64,000 nucleotides of DNA from Rhodoferax aquaticus (GCF_006974105.1 NZ_CP036282.1:868001-932000); one strand, 5' to 3'; shown: positions 51,877 to 61,881, counted from the first letter of the stretch. Program-made: numbers and translations. Notes: a model not told the origin generated them from the sequence alone.

Positions 51877-53820
51877 TCACGCATTCATTTTCCGGTACAA
51901 GGTTTGTCGGCTGATGCCTAAGCTGCGCGCCGCTTGCGACACATTGCCACGGCAGTTTTGCAAGGTCTGCCGAATGGCCAGTTGCGACAGTGCCTGCAGG
52001 TTTTGTGGCTCGTAAGCGGCTTGTGTGGGTTCGGGAGCCGAAGCAACACTGGGCAGCGGTTCCTGCAGGTCTTGTGTCACATCATCGGGCAAATGCTGCC
52101 AGTCAATCGCGTCTTCATGCGCGTCCAACATGGCCATGGAGGTGCGCAGCACACTGGCGTATTGCCGCAGATTGCCTGGCCAAGGGTGTTGACTCAAACG
52201 CGCCAGCAGCGCGGGTACCACATGCAGCGGGCGCTCAGGTGCCAAGGTGCTAAGGAGGCGCTCGGTAAGTGTCTGAAAGTCCGTGCGTTCCCGTAGGGCA
52301 GGCAAGATGAGGGTCAGGCCGTTAATGCGGTAGTACAAATCGCTGCGAAACTGGCCCGCGTCCACGGCCTCGCGCAGCTTGCAGTGCGTGGCGCACACCA
52401 GCGCGAAGTCCACTGGCACAGGCGTGCCGGCACCCACGGGCGTCACGCTGCGCTCTTGTAGCACGCGCAGCAAGCGGGTTTGCAGGGCCAAAGGCATGTC
52501 GCCAATCTCGTCCAAAAACAAGGTGCCGCCATGGGCCTCGCGCAGGCGGCCTTTGCTGCCTTCGCGTTTGGCGCCGGTGAATGCACCGGGGGCATAGCCA
52601 AACAGCTCGGCTTCAATCAAATGCTCAGGCAGAGCCGCGCAGTTGATGGCCACAAAGGGCCCGGCACGCCGTGCTCCGCTGTCGTGCGTGGCGCGGGCAA
52701 ACAACTCCTTGCCCACGCCGGATTCGCCTTGGATAAGCAGCGCAATGGGCTTGTCCACGACCCGACGCGCTTTGTCGGCCGCACTGCGCCAACGCAGGTC
52801 GCCAGTGTCTAGTTTGGCGAGGGCATCCGCTGCGGCAGGGCGGTGGCTGGCGTCTACGCGTTGGGGTGCGCTATCCGAGGCCACCACGGACTGCACGCCC
52901 GCGTCCATGTACAACTGCACAAACAGGGCCGTACCGTCGGTGGCATGGACTTGCACGGCCAGTTGGGGGCGGCGCTTTTGCCGCGCCAAGAGATCGTCCA
53001 AGCGCACATCCAGGGCACGCTCCAGCAGGGTCGCCCCCATATCTTGGGGACCAAGGTGCAGCATGCTCAAAGCCTGCCGGTTGGCACCCACAATCCAGCC
53101 GTCGCCAGACAGCACCACAATGCCTTCGGCCACCGAGCCAATGCCCTCAGGGCGGCTGTGCAAATGCAGGCGCAGGCTGCGCCGGTGACTAGCCACCAAG
53201 AGCCGGTTTTCAATCATGCGCGCCGCTGTGCTCACCAAGCCCAGCGTGTGGGGGTGGCCGCTGCGCTGGTCGCCCGAAATATCCAAAATGCCCATGAGCG
53301 TTCCGGTGGCCGACATGATGGGGGCTGCCGCGCAGGTGAGAAAACCATTGCGCTCTAAAAAGTGCTCGGCTCCGTGAATCTCCACGCCGCTGCCTTCGGC
53401 TAGCGCGGTGCCAATGGCATTGGTGCCACGGTGCTCTTCATGCCAGGACGCGCCGCAGGCCAAGGCCACGCGCTCAGCACGCCCTACAAAGTTGGGGTCG
53501 CCCAGGGTGTGCATCAAAGTGCCGCGCTGGTCAGCCAGCACCACCACGCTTTGGCTGTGGCGCACTTGCTCAAACAGGTATTCCATCACCGGGCGGGAGT
53601 GGGCCAAGAGCTCATGGTTGCTGGCCAGGATCTGGCGCAGTCTGCCGCCGCTGGCGTTATCGCAGGTGCCCATGCGCGTGGTGGGCTGCAAGCCCGCCGC
53701 CATGCTGCGCCGCCACGAGCGTGCCAGTCGCTCGTCAATGGCACCGGGCAAGCACTGGCCGTGCTCTAGCAAATGCAGCCGCGCTTGGCGCAAGGCCAAG
53801 GCAGCAGATGGGGTTCGCAT
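51877..53820 (-). CDS. acoR: Sigma-54-dependent activator, AcoR-like
   Basis: 647-residue enhancer-binding protein. An N-terminal GAF-type sensor region spans to about residue 300. The AAA+ domain carries GESGVGKE (Walker A), the sigma-54 contact loop GAFTGA (in YAPGAFTGAKREGS) and LFLDEIGDMP. A C-terminal Fis-type helix-turn-helix (GNVSQAARSLGISRQTLYRK) ends the protein. GAGGAGACAAGC precedes the ATG. It is divergent from an acetaldehyde-type dehydrogenase with a sigma-54 promoter, like acoR/acoD of acetoin or ethanol catabolism. Confidence 0.85.
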   Translation of the reverse strand: MRTPSAALALRQARLHLLEHGQCLPGAIDERLARSWRRSMAAGLQPTTRMGTCDNASGGRLRQILASNHELLAHSRPVMEYLFEQVRHSQSVVVLADQRGTLMHTLGDPNFVGRAERVALACGASWHEEHRGTNAIGTALAEGSGVEIHGAEHFLERNGFLTCAAAPIMSATGTLMGILDISGDQRSGHPHTLGLVSTAARMIENRLLVASHRRSLRLHLHSRPEGIGSVAEGIVVLSGDGWIVGANRQALSMLHLGPQDMGATLLERALDVRLDDLLARQKRRPQLAVQVHATDGTALFVQLYMDAGVQSVVASDSAPQRVDASHRPAAADALAKLDTGDLRWRSAADKARRVVDKPIALLIQGESGVGKELFARATHDSGARRAGPFVAINCAALPEHLIEAELFGYAPGAFTGAKREGSKGRLREAHGGTLFLDEIGDMPLALQTRLLRVLQERSVTPVGAGTPVPVDFALVCATHCKLREAVDAGQFRSDLYYRINGLTLILPALRERTDFQTLTERLLSTLAPERPLHVVPALLARLSQHPWPGNLRQYASVLRTSMAMLDAHEDAIDWQHLPDDVTQDLQEPLPSVASAPEPTQAAYEPQNLQALSQLAIRQTLQNCRGNVSQAARSLGISRQTLYRKMNA

Positions 53821-53911
53821 GCTTGTCTCCTCAGTGGGACCTTAGGGCCCCGTTTTTTGCCGAGTATAGAAACGCATTGCCACACAAAGCAATGGCCCAA
53901 GGGCCTGTAGC

Positions 53912-53936
53912 TGTCCAACTGTACCGTTTTGTGACA
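53912..53936. promoter_or_regulatory. Candidate upstream activator site for AcoR-like protein
   Basis: An imperfect inverted repeat TGTCCAA...TTGTGACA with centre CTGTACCG lies about 105 bases upstream of the -24 element, the usual distance for an enhancer-binding protein site. Which protein binds it is inference. Confidence 0.4.
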
Positions 53937-54040
53937 CTTGTGGTGTTTTGGCGCAGGGTGGCCTGGCTTTGGCGGCTGCGTGTGGTGCCAGTTTTCTTAT
54001 AAATCAAGCACTTAGCGCTTGCTTGGCTGCGACCTAGGGC

Positions 54041-54056
54041 TGGCACGTGTCTTGAT
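54041..54056 (+). promoter_or_regulatory. Sigma-54 promoter for aldehyde dehydrogenase
   Basis: TGGCACGTGTCTTGAT matches the -24/-12 consensus TGGCACG-N4-TTGCW, with GG and the -12 element correctly spaced and a single C-to-A change in the -12 dinucleotide. It lies 56 bases before the ATG and downstream of the candidate activator site, beside a gene for a sigma-54 activator. Confidence 0.7.
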
Positions 54057-54112
54057 AGATGAGCTTGCCTTTTGGCAAACACAACACGCAATTTATAACG
54101 AGGACACGCGAC

Positions 54113-55636
54113 ATGACCATCTATGCAGCCCCCGGCACCGCTGGCGCCAAAATCACCTACAAGTCCAAGTACGACAACTTTATTGGCGGCAAGTTTGTGC
54201 CCCCGGTCAAGGGCGAGTACTTTGAAGTCATCACCCCCATCTCAGGCAAGCCCTACACCCAAGCGGCGCGATCCACCGCTGCTGACATTGAGTTGGCGCT
54301 AGACGCCGCCCACGCAGCGTCTGACGCGTGGGGCAAGACCGACGCCGCCACGCGCTCCAACATCTTGCTCAAGATTGCAGACCGCATCGAGCAAAACCTG
54401 GAACTCTTGGCCTACGCCGAAACCGTGGACAACGGCAAAGCCATCCGCGAAACCCTGAACGCCGACATCCCGCTCACTGTGGACCACTTCCGCTACTTTG
54501 CAGGCTGTGTGCGTGCGCAAGAAGGCGCACTCTCCAACATCGACGACAACACGGTGGCGTACCACATTCAAGAGCCCTTGGGCGTGGTCGGCCAGATCAT
54601 CCCGTGGAACTTCCCCATCCTCATGGCGGCGTGGAAGCTGGCCCCAGCCATTGGTGCAGGCAACTGTGTGGTGCTCAAGCCGGCAGAAAGCACCCCCATC
54701 TCCATCCTGATCTTGGCTGAACTGATTGCCGACCTGTTGCCACCCGGCGTGCTCAATATCGTGAACGGCTATGGCCGTGAAGCCGGCATGCCCTTGGCAA
54801 CCTCCAAGCGCATCGCCAAGATCGCCTTCACCGGCTCTACCACCACAGGCCGTGTGATTGCCCAAGCCGCGGCCAACAACTTGATTCCTGCCACGCTGGA
54901 ACTCGGCGGCAAGAGCCCCAACATCTTCTTTGCCGATGTGATGGACAAAGACGACGCGTTTTTGGACAAGGCGGTTGAAGGCTTGGTCTTGTTTGCGTTC
55001 AACCAAGGTGAGGTGTGCACCTGCCCTAGCCGTGCCTTGATCCACGAAAGCATTTACGACAAGTTCATGGAACGCGTCTTGAAGCGCGTAGCCGCCATCA
55101 AGCACATGAACCCGCTAGACACCGACAGCATGATGGGTGCCCAAGCCTCCAAAGAGCAGCTCACCAAAATTTTGTCCTACCTTGACTTGGGCAAGCAGGA
55201 AGGCGCCGAAGTGCTCATAGGCGGTGGCCAAGCTCACTTGGGTGGCGACCTCGAAGGCGGCTACTACGTGCAGCCCACGCTGTTCAAGGGCCACAACAAG
55301 ATGCGCATTTTCCAAGAAGAAATCTTCGGCCCCGTGCTGGCTGTTACCACCTTCAAGGACGAAGCGGAAGCCTTGGCCATTGCCAATGACACGCTGTATG
55401 GTTTGGGCGCTGGGGTGTGGAGCCGCAACGGCAATGTGGCCTACCGCATGGGCCGCGCCATCAAGGCTGGCCGCGTCTGGACCAACTGCTACCACGCCTA
55501 CCCAGCCCACGCAGCCTTCGGTGGTTACAAGGAATCAGGCATCGGCCGCGAAACCCACAAGATGATGCTGGACCACTACCAGCAGACTAAGAACTTGCTG
55601 GTCTCTTACTCTGAGAACAAGCTGGGCTTCTTCTAA
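54113..55636 (+). CDS. acoD: Acetaldehyde/aldehyde dehydrogenase (AcoD/ExaC-like)
   Basis: 507-residue NAD-dependent aldehyde dehydrogenase, probably acetaldehyde to acetate. The catalytic Cys302 is in [10 protein letters not shown] (with a second Cys at 304, typical of AcoD/ExaC), the general base Glu263 is in LELGGKSPN, and cofactor contacts GFTGST-like AFTGSTTTG and [16 protein letters not shown] are present. The start is ATG 54113 after GAGGACACGCGAC; an upstream in-frame ATG overlaps the promoter. It is followed by a DUF779 gene, its usual partner. Confidence 0.9.
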   Translation: MTIYAAPGTAGAKITYKSKYDNFIGGKFVPPVKGEYFEVITPISGKPYTQAARSTAADIELALDAAHAASDAWGKTDAATRSNILLKIADRIEQNLELLAYAETVDNGKAIRETLNADIPLTVDHFRYFAGCVRAQEGALSNIDDNTVAYHIQEPLGVVGQIIPWNFPILMAAWKLAPAIGAGNCVVLKPAESTPISILILAELIADLLPPGVLNIVNGYGREAGMPLATSKRIAKIAFTGSTTTGRVIAQAAANNLIPATLELGGKSPNIFFADVMDKDDAFLDKAVEGLVLFAFNQGEVCTCPSRALIHESIYDKFMERVLKRVAAIKHMNPLDTDSMMGAQASKEQLTKILSYLDLGKQEGAEVLIGGGQAHLGGDLEGGYYVQPTLFKGHNKMRIFQEEIFGPVLAVTTFKDEAEALAIANDTLYGLGAGVWSRNGNVAYRMGRAIKAGRVWTNCYHAYPAHAAFGGYKESGIGRETHKMMLDHYQQTKNLLVSYSENKLGFF

Positions 55637-55669
55637 AGCACATTGGAGTCACGTCTGTCCTGAGAGGTC

Positions 55670-55864
55670 GCCAAGCGGCTACCCCAAGGGCGCCCACCTC
55701 ATACTGGAGCACCAGAAATCGGTGGTCACCCTTGGGGTAGCCGCTTGGCTTCTGGCGGTCGAAATAGATGTAAAGCGCCAACGATCCTGCTTCGAGGGCA
55801 GTGCGGGCGGACGCCGATTTCTGGTACCCCAGCATGAGGTGGCCGCCCGCACTGCCCTCGAAGC
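55670..55864. repeat. Double hairpin element with complementary loops
   Basis: Hairpin 1 has a perfect 21-bp stem (55670-55690 with 55729-55749, arm starting GCCAAGCGGCTACCCC) and a 38-base loop. Hairpin 2 has a perfect 22-bp stem of unrelated sequence (55789-55810 with 55843-55864, arm starting GCTTCGAGGGCAGTGC) and a 32-base loop. The loops are reverse complements of each other at 25 of 28 positions (around CCGATTTCTGGT in loop 2). Thirty-nine bases separate the hairpins. The element fills the gap between the aldehyde dehydrogenase and DUF779 genes. Confidence 0.85.
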
Positions 55865-55904
55865 TGCGAGCACCAACACTGTGAAAACAAGCAGGAGACA
55901 AAGC

Positions 55905-56288
55905 ATGGTCGACAAAGTAGTAGCCACCCCCGCCGCCCTAGAGCTGGTGGCCTTCCTCAAAACCAAACACGGCCCTGAGCTCATGTTCCACCAAAGCGGT
56001 GGCTGCTGCGACAACAGCGCCGCCAACTGCTACCTTCCCGGCGAGATCACCATGGGTGCGGGCGACGTGTACCTAGGCGACATTGGCGGCAGCCCGTTTT
56101 ACATTGGCAAAGCACAGTACGAATACTGGCGCCACACCCAACTGATCATCGACGTCATCGAAGGCCACGGCGGCACTTTCTCGCTGGAAGGGCCCGAGGG
56201 CAAGGCCTTTCACACCCGCTCGCGCGTGTTTACGCCAGAAGAAATGGCCGAACTGGATGCGCAAGACCAGCAGGCCGCTGACAAGTAG
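55905..56288 (+). CDS. DUF779 protein
   Basis: 127-residue cytoplasmic protein of the DUF779 family. The conserved FHQSGGCCDNSAANCYLPGE near residue 30 contains a Cys-Cys pair, followed by YLGDIGGSPFYI. DUF779 genes commonly follow AcoD/ExaC-type aldehyde dehydrogenases, but their function is unknown; metal or redox chemistry is suggested by the cysteines. GCAGGAGACAAAGC precedes the ATG. It is separated from its usual partner by the double-hairpin element. Confidence 0.83.
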   Translation: MVDKVVATPAALELVAFLKTKHGPELMFHQSGGCCDNSAANCYLPGEITMGAGDVYLGDIGGSPFYIGKAQYEYWRHTQLIIDVIEGHGGTFSLEGPEGKAFHTRSRVFTPEEMAELDAQDQQAADK

Positions 56289-56295
56289 ATTGAGG

Positions 56296-56354
56296 AAAAG
56301 TGGCACTAGCGCTCGTGAAATAAGCGGAAGTAGCTATTGTTTTTGTAGTGCTTG
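56296..56354 (+). repeat. Dispersed repeat, copy D
   Basis: Intergenic copy: ACTAGCGCTCGTGAAATAAG then CGGAAGTAGCTATTGTTTTT then GTAGTG. It lies 8 bases after the DUF779 stop and is closest to copy B. Confidence 0.65.
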
Positions 56355-56471
56355 AGGGCGGCGCTACATCGGTGCATTGTCAAGGCTTGGCTCGTTTGCG
56401 GCCGGTGTTCTGTTGAGGTTCTGACTGTATCGCGCAGCCTACCTGCGACCCTGGTGCCAGCAAAATAGCGC

Positions 56472-56502
56472 TTGACTTAGAGTTATCTCTAACTTTTACG
56501 AT
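56472..56502 (+). promoter_or_regulatory. MerR-type promoter with 19-bp spacer
   Basis: -35 TTGACT (56472-56477) and -10 TACGAT (56497-56502) are separated by 19 bases, the overlong spacing that MerR proteins correct. The spacer holds an imperfect dyad TAGAGTTATCTCTA (56478-56491). The predicted transcription start is at or one to two bases before the GTG of the MerR gene. Confidence 0.7.
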
Positions 56503-56510
56503 CGCGCCCT

Positions 56511-56987
56511 GTGACACCTACTTCCATTCCCTGCACCCCATCAATCCCATCCACCGATAGGACAGATGCATCCACCCTGACGATCAGCGAACTCGCTGAG
56601 CGCGCAGGGCTCAGCACCTACACCTTGCGTTTTTACGAGAAGGCGGGTGTGCTGAGTCCCACGCCACGGGCCACCAATGGGCACAGGCGTTACTTGGATG
56701 CTGATGTGCGTTGGTTGGCGTTTGTGATGCGTCTCAAAGCAACCGGCATGCCTTTGGCCGAGATCAAACGTTACGCCCAGCTGCGGGCTCAGGGCGATGG
56801 CACTGTGGCGCCGCGCCTGGACATGCTGCTTGAGCACCGAGAGACCTTGGTCCGAAAGCTGCAAGAACTGCAAGACAACATGGCTGCTTTGGATGACAAA
56901 GTAACCATTTACCAAGCTATGCTGCAGCAAGCGCCAAGTGTTCCAAAACGGACAGAAAAACCGACCAGAAAGTCGGCGAAGGCATAG
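56511..56987 (+). CDS. MerR-family regulator
   Basis: 158-residue MerR protein. After a Pro/Thr-rich 22-residue N-terminus comes a winged helix-turn-helix (TISELAERAGLSTYTLRFYE) and a C-terminal coiled coil (HRETLVRKLQELQDNMAALD). No metal-binding cysteines are seen in the C-terminus, as in AdhR/NmlR-like aldehyde or redox sensors. The GTG at 56511 sits almost at the predicted transcription start, so the mRNA may be leaderless. Targets probably include itself and the CMD gene 55 bases downstream. Confidence 0.8.
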   Translation: MTPTSIPCTPSIPSTDRTDASTLTISELAERAGLSTYTLRFYEKAGVLSPTPRATNGHRRYLDADVRWLAFVMRLKATGMPLAEIKRYAQLRAQGDGTVAPRLDMLLEHRETLVRKLQELQDNMAALDDKVTIYQAMLQQAPSVPKRTEKPTRKSAKA

Positions 56988-57042
56988 CAAACGGAGAGGG
57001 GGGCTGGTGTCACATTCCATCCACCTTGATTGAGAAAACTCC

Positions 57043-57504
57043 ATGCATTCCACAGCTTCTATTTCTTTTGCAGCCGCAATGGCTCCAACCCACAGCCCCG
57101 CATCGGAAGACAGCGCGCGCTACACCCGTGGCCTGGCCAAGCTGCGCGAGATCGACGGTGATGCCGGGCAGCGTGTCATTGACGCCTTGGCGCCTATCGC
57201 CCCCGACTTTGCGCGCTATTTGATTGAATTTCCGTTTGGCGACATTTACACACGCCCAGAGCTAGACCTGAAATCGCGCGAGATTGCTACGGTGGCCGCA
57301 CTCACGGCATTGGGCAATGCGGCCCCTCAGCTCAAGGTGCATGTGCATGGGGCTTTGAACGTGGGTTGCAGCCGACAAGAGGTGGTGGAAATCATGATGC
57401 AAATGGCCGTGTATGCGGGGTTCCCGGCTGCACTCAACGGACTGTTTGCCGCGCAAGAGGTGTTTGCCCAGCGGGACGCACCCCCAGTCGCGCAAACGCC
57501 TTAG
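57043..57504 (+). CDS. Carboxymuconolactone decarboxylase-family protein
   Basis: 153-residue CMD-domain protein (AhpD-like fold). The core reads [20 protein letters not shown] near residue 77 followed by [20 protein letters not shown]. Only one cysteine is present, without the CxxC of AhpD peroxidase partners, so a gamma-carboxymuconolactone decarboxylase-like activity is more likely than peroxide reduction. It is the usual downstream partner of an AdhR-like MerR gene. The stop overlaps the convergent GGDEF-EAL gene. Confidence 0.8.
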   Translation: MHSTASISFAAAMAPTHSPASEDSARYTRGLAKLREIDGDAGQRVIDALAPIAPDFARYLIEFPFGDIYTRPELDLKSREIATVAALTALGNAAPQLKVHVHGALNVGCSRQEVVEIMMQMAVYAGFPAALNGLFAAQEVFAQRDAPPVAQTP

Positions 57505-59660
57505 CCCACGCCTAAGTCGGATAGGTGATCGGGTACTGCTGACTGCGCATCGGCCTGCGCTTGCGCATGCCGCCAATGGGCCAAAAAACCGTCCGCGTTG
57601 AGGGGCTCGCCGTAAAAGAAACCTTGCAATTCGCCGGCCCCTGCTTGCCTTAAGAATGCGATTTGTGCCGGTGTTTCTACCCCTTCAGCGACGGTGGTCA
57701 AGCCGAGGTTTTTGGCAAGACCAATCACCGCTTGGATGATGGACTCGTCGCCCGCATTCTCCCCAATGCCAGCAACAAATGAGCGGTCTATCTTGAGGGT
57801 TTGGATCGGCAGCAACTTGAGGTAGGCAAGGGAGGAGTAACCCGTGCCAAAGTCGTCTACTGACAAGCGCACGCCCATGTTGTGCAAGGCCTGCAGCACG
57901 GCGATGGCGTTGCCTACTCGCATGATGACGGACTCAGTAATCTCCAGCTCCAAGCCATCGGCGGGTAAGCCGGACTCGGCCAAGGCCGATTGCACGACGG
58001 CCACAAAGTCAGGCCGCTCTAGCTGGCGTACGGACACGTTGACCGAGATGCTGGGCACTTGTGCCCCCATAGTGCGCCATGCCATCAGTTGGTGGCAAGC
58101 GGTGCGCAGCACCCATTCCCCGAGGTCGACAATGATGCCGGTTTCTTCCGCCACGGGAATGAACTTGGTAGGGGCAACCACCCCCAGTTGCGCGCTACTC
58201 CAGCGCGCCAAGGCCTCTGCACCACATGGGCGAATGACGCTACCGACTGACATCTTGATTTGGTAGTTGAGCTTGAGGCCATGGTTCACCACAGCCTCGT
58301 GGAGCAGCCGCTCCAAGAGCACACGGTCTAACGCGAACTGGGTCATCTCCGGGGCGTAAAAATGGTAGCCATTGCGCCCTAGTTTTTTGGCCTGGTACAT
58401 CGCCGTGTCCGCAGCGCGTAGCAGGTTGTTGGTGTCCATCCCATCGGCTGGGTACAGGCTGATGCCAATACTCGCGGAGATCCGTATTTCATGGAGGTGC
58501 AGATGAAAGGACTCGCCCAGGTGGCGTATGAGTTTGTCAGCGACTCTGCTGGCATCTTGGGGACCCTCCAGCTGCTCCAAGATGCATACAAACTCGTCTC
58601 CCCCCAATCGGGCCAAAAGGTCCTCATTGCGCAACTGGCCGCGCAGACGTTCGGTGACCTGAACCAGCAGTTCATCGCCTACTGCATGGCCTAAGGTGTC
58701 ATTGACTTCCTTGAAGCGGTCCAAGTCAATGAACAAGACCGCGAGCCGCGCATTGCTGCGCTCTGCTTTGCCGATACTGCGCCCCAAATGTTCGGCAAAC
58801 ATCAGGCGGTTGGGCAAGCCTGTGAGAGGGTCGTGGTAGGCCAAATGGTCCAGCTTTTGCTCGGCGGTTTGGCGTTCGTGGATTTCGGCTTGCAACTTGC
58901 GGTTGGCCTTGTCAAGTTCTTCGGTGCGCGCCGCCACCCGTGCGTCGAGTGCATTGTTCGCACGCTCCAGTTCAGCCGAGTGCCGAACCAGCACCTTTTG
59001 CGCTGCCCGCACCACAGCCAGCTGGATCAAATACATCACAGCAAACAAGAGCAGGGCCAAGCCGCCGACTTGGAAAAGGCGTCTGTCCACCTGGGCCATA
59101 AAGGGCGACACGTCTTGGTACACCTCCATCACGCCCACCACGGACTCTCCGTCGCGGATGGGGATGTAACTGGACAACAAATCTACGTCGGGGCGGGTGC
59201 CTTCAAAGCTGTAGATCTCGTTTCTGTGGGTGAGCGTGCTGACTGATTTGCCGGACATGGCACCTTGGAATCCGGGGTTTTCGCGTCTGTCTTCCCCCAC
59301 TTGGTTGGGATCTGACGAAAAAACGGTGAAGCCACGTTGGTTGTACAGCTTGATCTTGACGATGTTGGAGTTGCGCATCATCGTGCGCACCCTCTCGGGC
59401 AAGGCGCGCTCTTGGGCCTCGTCGCGCATTTGCTTGGGGGTGCGTGCCTTCTCCTGCAGCACAAACTCAGAAAAATGGGGCCACAGCTGGTTGAGAAAGA
59501 CTTGGCTGATGGCTTCGTTGTGGGCTTGTGCGATGGTGCTCAAATGGGCGGTGGCACTGTGCCGCGCAAAGAACGCCAAAACACTGCCTGCCACCACAAC
59601 CAGCAACAGAGACATTACTGAAAAGTAGCGAGTTAGGCGAAAAACATGAAGCCCACCCAT
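57501..59660 (-). CDS. GGDEF-EAL protein with periplasmic sensor
   Basis: 719-residue membrane protein. Two helices (about residues 14-32 and 198-217) enclose a ~165-residue periplasmic sensor, then come a coiled linker, a GGDEF domain ([10 protein letters not shown], inhibitory RNED upstream) and an EAL domain ([42 protein letters not shown]). Both active sites look intact, so it may make and degrade c-di-GMP. ATG 59660 is preferred to TTG 59687. Confidence 0.87.
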   Translation of the reverse strand: MGGLHVFRLTRYFSVMSLLLVVVAGSVLAFFARHSATAHLSTIAQAHNEAISQVFLNQLWPHFSEFVLQEKARTPKQMRDEAQERALPERVRTMMRNSNIVKIKLYNQRGFTVFSSDPNQVGEDRRENPGFQGAMSGKSVSTLTHRNEIYSFEGTRPDVDLLSSYIPIRDGESVVGVMEVYQDVSPFMAQVDRRLFQVGGLALLLFAVMYLIQLAVVRAAQKVLVRHSAELERANNALDARVAARTEELDKANRKLQAEIHERQTAEQKLDHLAYHDPLTGLPNRLMFAEHLGRSIGKAERSNARLAVLFIDLDRFKEVNDTLGHAVGDELLVQVTERLRGQLRNEDLLARLGGDEFVCILEQLEGPQDASRVADKLIRHLGESFHLHLHEIRISASIGISLYPADGMDTNNLLRAADTAMYQAKKLGRNGYHFYAPEMTQFALDRVLLERLLHEAVVNHGLKLNYQIKMSVGSVIRPCGAEALARWSSAQLGVVAPTKFIPVAEETGIIVDLGEWVLRTACHQLMAWRTMGAQVPSISVNVSVRQLERPDFVAVVQSALAESGLPADGLELEITESVIMRVGNAIAVLQALHNMGVRLSVDDFGTGYSSLAYLKLLPIQTLKIDRSFVAGIGENAGDESIIQAVIGLAKNLGLTTVAEGVETPAQIAFLRQAGAGELQGFFYGEPLNADGFLAHWRHAQAQADAQSAVPDHLSDLGVG

Positions 59661-59783
59661 GAATGTTTGTCCCTCGTGTCTGCTCAAGGCAGGTGCTTGT
59701 GAAGCTACATTCAGTGTAAACGGCCTTTGTTACATTTGTTAATGCAAATTCCCTACTGACTCGGCTGGATTCATAATCTAGAA

Positions 59784-60776
59784 ATGGATACCAAATGGTT
59801 AGAAGATTTTGTGAGTTTGGCGGAGACCCGCAGTTTCAGCCGTTCCGCCCAGCTTCGGCATGTGACGCAGCCCGCGTTTTCCCGCCGCATCCAGTCACTG
59901 GAGGCCTGGGCAGGTACTGACTTGGTGGACCGCAGCTCCTACCCCACCCGTCTCACTCCCGCCGGGCAAACCCTGTACGACCAGTCCTTGGAGGTGCTGC
60001 AAGCCTTGCAAAGCACCCGTGCCATGATGCGCGGCCACACGGCGGCTGGCCAAGACGTGATTGAGTTTGCCGTGCCCCACACGCTGGCATTCACTTTTTT
60101 TCCGGCCTGGGTGTCTGGCCTGCGCGAAGCTTTTGGCCCCATTAAAAGCAGGCTCATTGCCCTGAATGTGCATGACGCCGTGCTGCGTTTAGTGGAGGGT
60201 AGCTGCGATCTGCTGATTGCCTACCATCACCCGCACCAGCCTTACCAGTTGGACGCAGACCGCTATGAAATGGTGAGCTTGGGCGACGAAGTGGTGGCTC
60301 CCTACGTGAAACCCGATGCCGACGGCAACCCCATGTTTACTTTGCCGGGTAAAGCTGGGCAGCCCCTGCCCTACCTGGGCTATGCGCCCGGCGCGTACCT
60401 GGGGCAAATGGTGGATCTCATTCTCAAACAATCCAGCACCCCGATCCACTTTGACCGGGTGTATGAGACCGACATGGCCGAGGGCTTGAAAGCCATGGCA
60501 CTGGAAGGGCACGGTATTGCCTTCTTGCCTTACAGCGCCGTTAAAAAAGACCTGAGGGCCAAAAAACTAGTGAGCGCGGCACCTGCCAGCATGACCGATA
60601 TGGCGCTTACGATGGACATTCGTGCCTACCGCGAGCGGCCCTCGGTTAAGGAGCCAGGCAAGACTCTGGCGCCGTCCCACCGCGCGGTGGCGGTTTCTGG
60701 CCACGCCCCCAAAAGTACGGCCAAAGCCCTGTGGGATTACCTCTTGGCGCAAGCCAGGTCCAGCACCCCGCCATAG
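59784..60776 (+). CDS. LysR-family regulator, HypT-like
   Basis: 330-residue LysR regulator. The N-terminal helix-turn-helix (MDTKWLEDFVSLAETRSFSR, then HVTQPAFSRRIQSLEAWAG) matches the HypT/YjiE group, which in E. coli responds to hypochlorite by methionine oxidation. The effector domain has the usual two-lobed layout (VPHTLAFTFFPAWVSGL; ALEGHGIAFLPYSAVKKDL). The gene on the same strand 125 bases downstream is a solute-binding protein; regulation of it is possible. There is no Shine-Dalgarno, and the start is set by the conserved MDTKWLEDF. Confidence 0.8.
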   Translation: MDTKWLEDFVSLAETRSFSRSAQLRHVTQPAFSRRIQSLEAWAGTDLVDRSSYPTRLTPAGQTLYDQSLEVLQALQSTRAMMRGHTAAGQDVIEFAVPHTLAFTFFPAWVSGLREAFGPIKSRLIALNVHDAVLRLVEGSCDLLIAYHHPHQPYQLDADRYEMVSLGDEVVAPYVKPDADGNPMFTLPGKAGQPLPYLGYAPGAYLGQMVDLILKQSSTPIHFDRVYETDMAEGLKAMALEGHGIAFLPYSAVKKDLRAKKLVSAAPASMTDMALTMDIRAYRERPSVKEPGKTLAPSHRAVAVSGHAPKSTAKALWDYLLAQARSSTPP

Positions 60777-60901
60777 TCCATTGCCCTTGTGGGGCCCTGC
60801 ATGGCATGCCGAATGTGCATAGACTGACCACGTGTTGGCGTGCTTGCAGCATGGGGGAGCCAATGACAGTTGAATGACGTTTTTGTGCCGAAGGAGTGAA
60901 C

Positions 60902-61804
60902 ATGACGCATGCCGGGACACCGCGAGGAGCCACCTTCACGGCGATGTTGGTTTTGTCCGCTTGGCTGCACCAAGCGCAAGCGCAAACCGTACTGGAGCGC
61001 ATCGCCGCGGGGGGCAAACTGGTCATCGCTCACCGCGAGGTATCCATCCCGTTTTCTTACCTGGATGCCAACAAGAACCCCGTGGGTTACGCCATGGACC
61101 TGTGCGCCAAGCTTGCCGACGTGGTGCGTCAAAAAACCGGGGCTAAAAAGATGGAGGTGGAGTATGTGATGGTCGCCTCCAACGAGCGCTTGTCCACCAT
61201 CGAAAAGGGAAAGGCTGACCTCGAGTGCGGCTCCACCACCAACAACGCCGAACGTCGCCAAACCGTGGCATTCACTATTCCCCACTTCATCACCGGGGCT
61301 CGGCTTTTGGTGCGCTCGGGTGACACGTATGAGCGCATCGAAGACTTGCAAGGCAAAACGCTGGTGTCGACCAAAGGCACTACGCCCTTGAAGGCGGCTG
61401 AGCAGGCCAACCGTGAGCGCTTGCTGCGTATCAATATCGTGGAGGCCGCTGACAATGCCCAAGCCATTGAAATGGTCGAGAAAGGCGATGCCGACGCCTT
61501 TGTGATGGACGATGTGCTGCTGTATGGGTTGGCCGCCAACCGCCCAAAAACCGGCAAACTCAAAGTAGTCGGCAAGTTTTTGACAACGGAGCCCCTGGCC
61601 ATCATGTTGTCCAAAAACGACCCCGAGTTCAAAAAACTGGTGGACGAAGAAATGCGCCGCCTCATCGTCAGCAAAGAAATCATTCCTATCTACAACAAGT
61701 GGTTTTTGAAGCCCATTCCTCCCAAGTACACACCACTCAACATGCCGGTGAGCTATTTGCTCAAAGACTTCTGGAAATACCCCACCGACGTGGTCCCTTT
61801 TTAG
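60902..61804 (+). CDS. Amino-acid ABC transporter binding protein (GltI-like)
   Basis: 300-residue periplasmic type-II binding protein. A signal peptide (cut after AQA, about residue 27) precedes [20 protein letters not shown], typical of the glutamate/aspartate-binding GltI group; [15 protein letters not shown] and [15 protein letters not shown] follow. GAAGGAGTGAAC precedes ATG 60902; GTG 60896 is less likely. No permease or ATPase is nearby, so it is an orphan component that borrows a transporter or acts in sensing. Confidence 0.82.
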   Translation: MTHAGTPRGATFTAMLVLSAWLHQAQAQTVLERIAAGGKLVIAHREVSIPFSYLDANKNPVGYAMDLCAKLADVVRQKTGAKKMEVEYVMVASNERLSTIEKGKADLECGSTTNNAERRQTVAFTIPHFITGARLLVRSGDTYERIEDLQGKTLVSTKGTTPLKAAEQANRERLLRINIVEAADNAQAIEMVEKGDADAFVMDDVLLYGLAANRPKTGKLKVVGKFLTTEPLAIMLSKNDPEFKKLVDEEMRRLIVSKEIIPIYNKWFLKPIPPKYTPLNMPVSYLLKDFWKYPTDVVPF

Positions 61805-61881
61805 TCGCAGCAAAGGCACAAAAGGGACAGCGCCCGATAGCAGGGTGTAAAGGGTTGCGCGGTTTTGGGACAATAGAGGGC

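Noticed and set aside
55670..55864. Double hairpin as a simple transcription terminator
   Set aside because: No T-tract after either stem, stems far longer than needed, and loops mutually complementary.
55670..55864. Double hairpin as an integron attC site
   Set aside because: The conserved GTTRRRY/RYYYAAC ends and bulged bases of attC were not found.
55587..55901. 104-codon minus-strand frame across the double hairpin
   Set aside because: Its repeated peptide patterns are produced by the inverted repeats; no start signal, and it overlaps the aldehyde dehydrogenase end.
60737..61873. 378-codon minus-strand frame over the solute-binding protein gene
   Set aside because: Antisense to a clear binding protein; no domain or ribosome site.
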